A stretch of 7,037 nucleotides of DNA, taken from contig JAEUQE010000340.1 in the NCBI GenBank assembly GCA_016789785.1, forward strand, positions 1 through 7,037, given 5' to 3'. The notes beneath the pieces were generated by a model, which saw only the letters and a list, made by a program, of their open reading frames with translations, had not been told where the DNA came from and did not search any database. Made by a program: the position numbers and the translations under genes. How positions within the stretch are numbered: the stretch's first letter is position 1; each line of letters begins with the position of its first letter. Below are positions 6,439 through 7,037 of this stretch, piece after piece. The DNA comes from Bryobacterales bacterium (GTDB lineage Bacteria > Acidobacteriota > Terriglobia > Bryobacterales > Bryobacteraceae).

Positions 6439-6797
6439 GGTTCCGTGCTGTCGTTCCAGCGGTCTACTCAAACGCGATTCAGGATACGGGTTCCAGCGGT
6501 CTACTCAAACAACAAAAACACAGGTCTCTGCAAAGTCAAAAATACGGGATTCAGGATACGGGTTCCAGCGGTCTACTCAAACCATGCCCGTACGGTTCAG
6601 GGCCAGGCGGAAGAAATCAAGATTCAGGATACGGGTTCCAGCGGTCTACTCAAACGCGCCAGCGCACGCGGCTGGCATAGTCGTCAGCACGGAGATTCAG
6701 GATACGGGTTCCAGCGGTCTACTCAAACAACAGACTCTCTTTTATTCCCAAACCAGGGTCATGATTCAGGATACGGGTTCCAGCGGTCTACTCAAAC
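6439..6797 (-). CRISPR. CRISPR array 2: one ancestral-type and five chimeric 35-nt repeats
   Basis: The leftmost repeat (6439-6473) differs from the array 1 repeat at only three positions. Five further repeats (6476-6510, 6548-6582, 6621-6655, 6694-6728, 6763-6797) are identical to one another. On the minus strand they share the first 21 nt with the leftmost repeat, but their last 14 nt read CCGTATCCTGAATC instead of GACAGCACGGAACC. The gap between the leftmost repeat and the first chimeric one is only GC (2 nt). The other spacers are 37, 38, 38 and 34 nt. The chimeric form loses the GTTTC/GAAAC ends and the CAGC arm of the internal stem. Orientation follows the leader and cas2-like gene on the right. 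A decayed repeat lies just beyond the left end. Confidence 0.95.
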
Positions 6798-6867
6798 CCT
6801 ACCCGAACAAGTGCCATCCTGTCAATCCCTTAGCGGGGAGGGGTGGCGAGAAAACTGCACAGTACAC
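6798..6867 (-). promoter_or_regulatory. Leader of CRISPR array 2
   Basis: The flank begins with the same 18-nt block as array 1 (6798-6815), then TGTCAA (6820-6825) and AAAACTGCACAGTACAC (6851-6867), at offsets of 22 and 53 nt from the repeat edge, exactly as in array 1. The 25 nt between the second and third blocks are unrelated between the two leaders. The cas2-like gene ends 15 nt upstream on the same strand, the classic position for a leader. TTGACA on the minus strand could be a -35 element, but no clear -10 follows. Confidence 0.85.
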
Positions 6868-6882
6868 ATCCGGAGGCCCAGA

Positions 6883-7037
6883 TCATGCGAAATACGCGAG
6901 GGGTTCCGTGTACAGGGGTGGGCCGCCCTGCTCCTTCGCCTTGGCAAGGCACCTTGGGCAGACCGGATAGTAGCGCACCCGGTCGCCCGGCAGTTCCAGA
7001 AGGCTGGTCACGCGGCGACGCAACTCCTCCAACTCCG
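6883..7037 (-). CDS. cas2: Cas2-like adaptation protein, C-terminal 50 residues (5' end outside the window)
   Basis: Cas2 is the dimeric partner of Cas1 in the spacer-integration complex. The visible part reads ELEELRRRVTSLLELPGDRV, then RYYPVCPRC, then a GGPP turn and LYTEPLAYFA before TGA. A basic helix followed by a short turn, a DRVRYYP strand, a Cys-rich turn and a final short strand is the usual C-terminal layout of Cas2. Its position, reading directly into a CRISPR leader, supports the call. Cas1 would be expected upstream, to the right. Only about half of a typical Cas2 is visible, so the N-terminal catalytic-like Asp and any fusion cannot be judged. Confidence 0.72.
   Translation of the reverse strand, partial: ELEELRRRVTSLLELPGDRVRYYPVCPRCLAKAKEQGGPPLYTEPLAYFA

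Noticed and set aside
6542..6547. The spacer next to repeat 6548-6582 begins CCGTAT on the minus strand, like the first six bases of the repeat's replaced tail.
   Set aside because: A six-base match in one spacer is weak and the other spacers do not show it, so I do not use it as evidence for the origin of the tail.
3570..6797. Reading both arrays on the plus strand, giving repeat ends ACTGAAAC and ACTCAAAC that resemble known type III tags.
   Set aside because: The left flanks share nothing, the decayed and odd repeats are on the left, the right flanks share three blocks at fixed spacing, and the cas2-like gene abuts array 2 on the right. The tag resemblance is a genuine counter-argument, so orientation is not stated as certain.
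6798..6815. A possible sigma-54 promoter around TGGCAC in the array 2 leader.
   Set aside because: The downstream TTGCA element is missing and the array 1 copy lacks the leading TGG, so the resemblance is incidental.
6371..6970. Plus-strand open frame of 199 codons covering array 2.
   Set aside because: Its product is the repeats translated over and over (GLLK and similar), so it is an artefact of a repeat array without stop codons in that frame.

Overview
The window is part of a CRISPR-Cas locus from a GC-rich bacterium. It has Shine-Dalgarno-led genes and a lipobox-bearing lipoprotein; the phylum cannot be told from this sequence. The effector side looks like type III: a large RAMP protein of the TIGR03986 kind and a Cas6 endoribonuclease. 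No cas10 or cas1 lies inside the window. The adaptation side appears at the right edge as the last 50 codons of a cas2-like gene on the minus strand.

Layout, left to right: the tail of an unidentified plus-strand gene (1-49); the TIGR03986-type RAMP gene (55-2517); cas6 (2531-3400); CRISPR array 1 with five identical 35-nt repeats (3570-3881) and its leader on the right (3882-3951); a minus-strand pair with a 4-nt overlap, namely a four-helix membrane protein (4737-6065) followed by a VWA-fold lipoprotein (3964-4740); a gene-poor stretch with a candidate promoter and dyad (6066-6377); a decayed repeat (6378-6402); CRISPR array 2 (6439-6797) with its leader on the right (6798-6867); and the cas2-like 3' end (6883-7037).

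Three sequence blocks flank the right end of both arrays at exactly the same distances, while the DNA between the blocks has diverged. The cas2-like gene reads straight into array 2 from that side, and the decayed repeats lie at the opposite end. I therefore place both leaders on the right and read both arrays on the minus strand. The minus-strand order is then cas2, leader, array 2, membrane protein, VWA lipoprotein, leader, array 1, all convergent with the plus-strand effector genes.

The most unusual feature is array 2. Its five newest repeats keep the leader-side 20-21 nt of the ancestral repeat, but their last 14 nt are unrelated. The oldest copy of this form is separated from an ancestral-type repeat by only 2 nt. 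The simplest reading is that a deletion fused half a repeat to a spacer remnant, and later acquisitions copied the 35-nt chimera as the new repeat. The second point of interest is the membrane protein/VWA lipoprotein pair embedded between the two arrays, whose last stop codon lies 12 nt from the array 1 leader.
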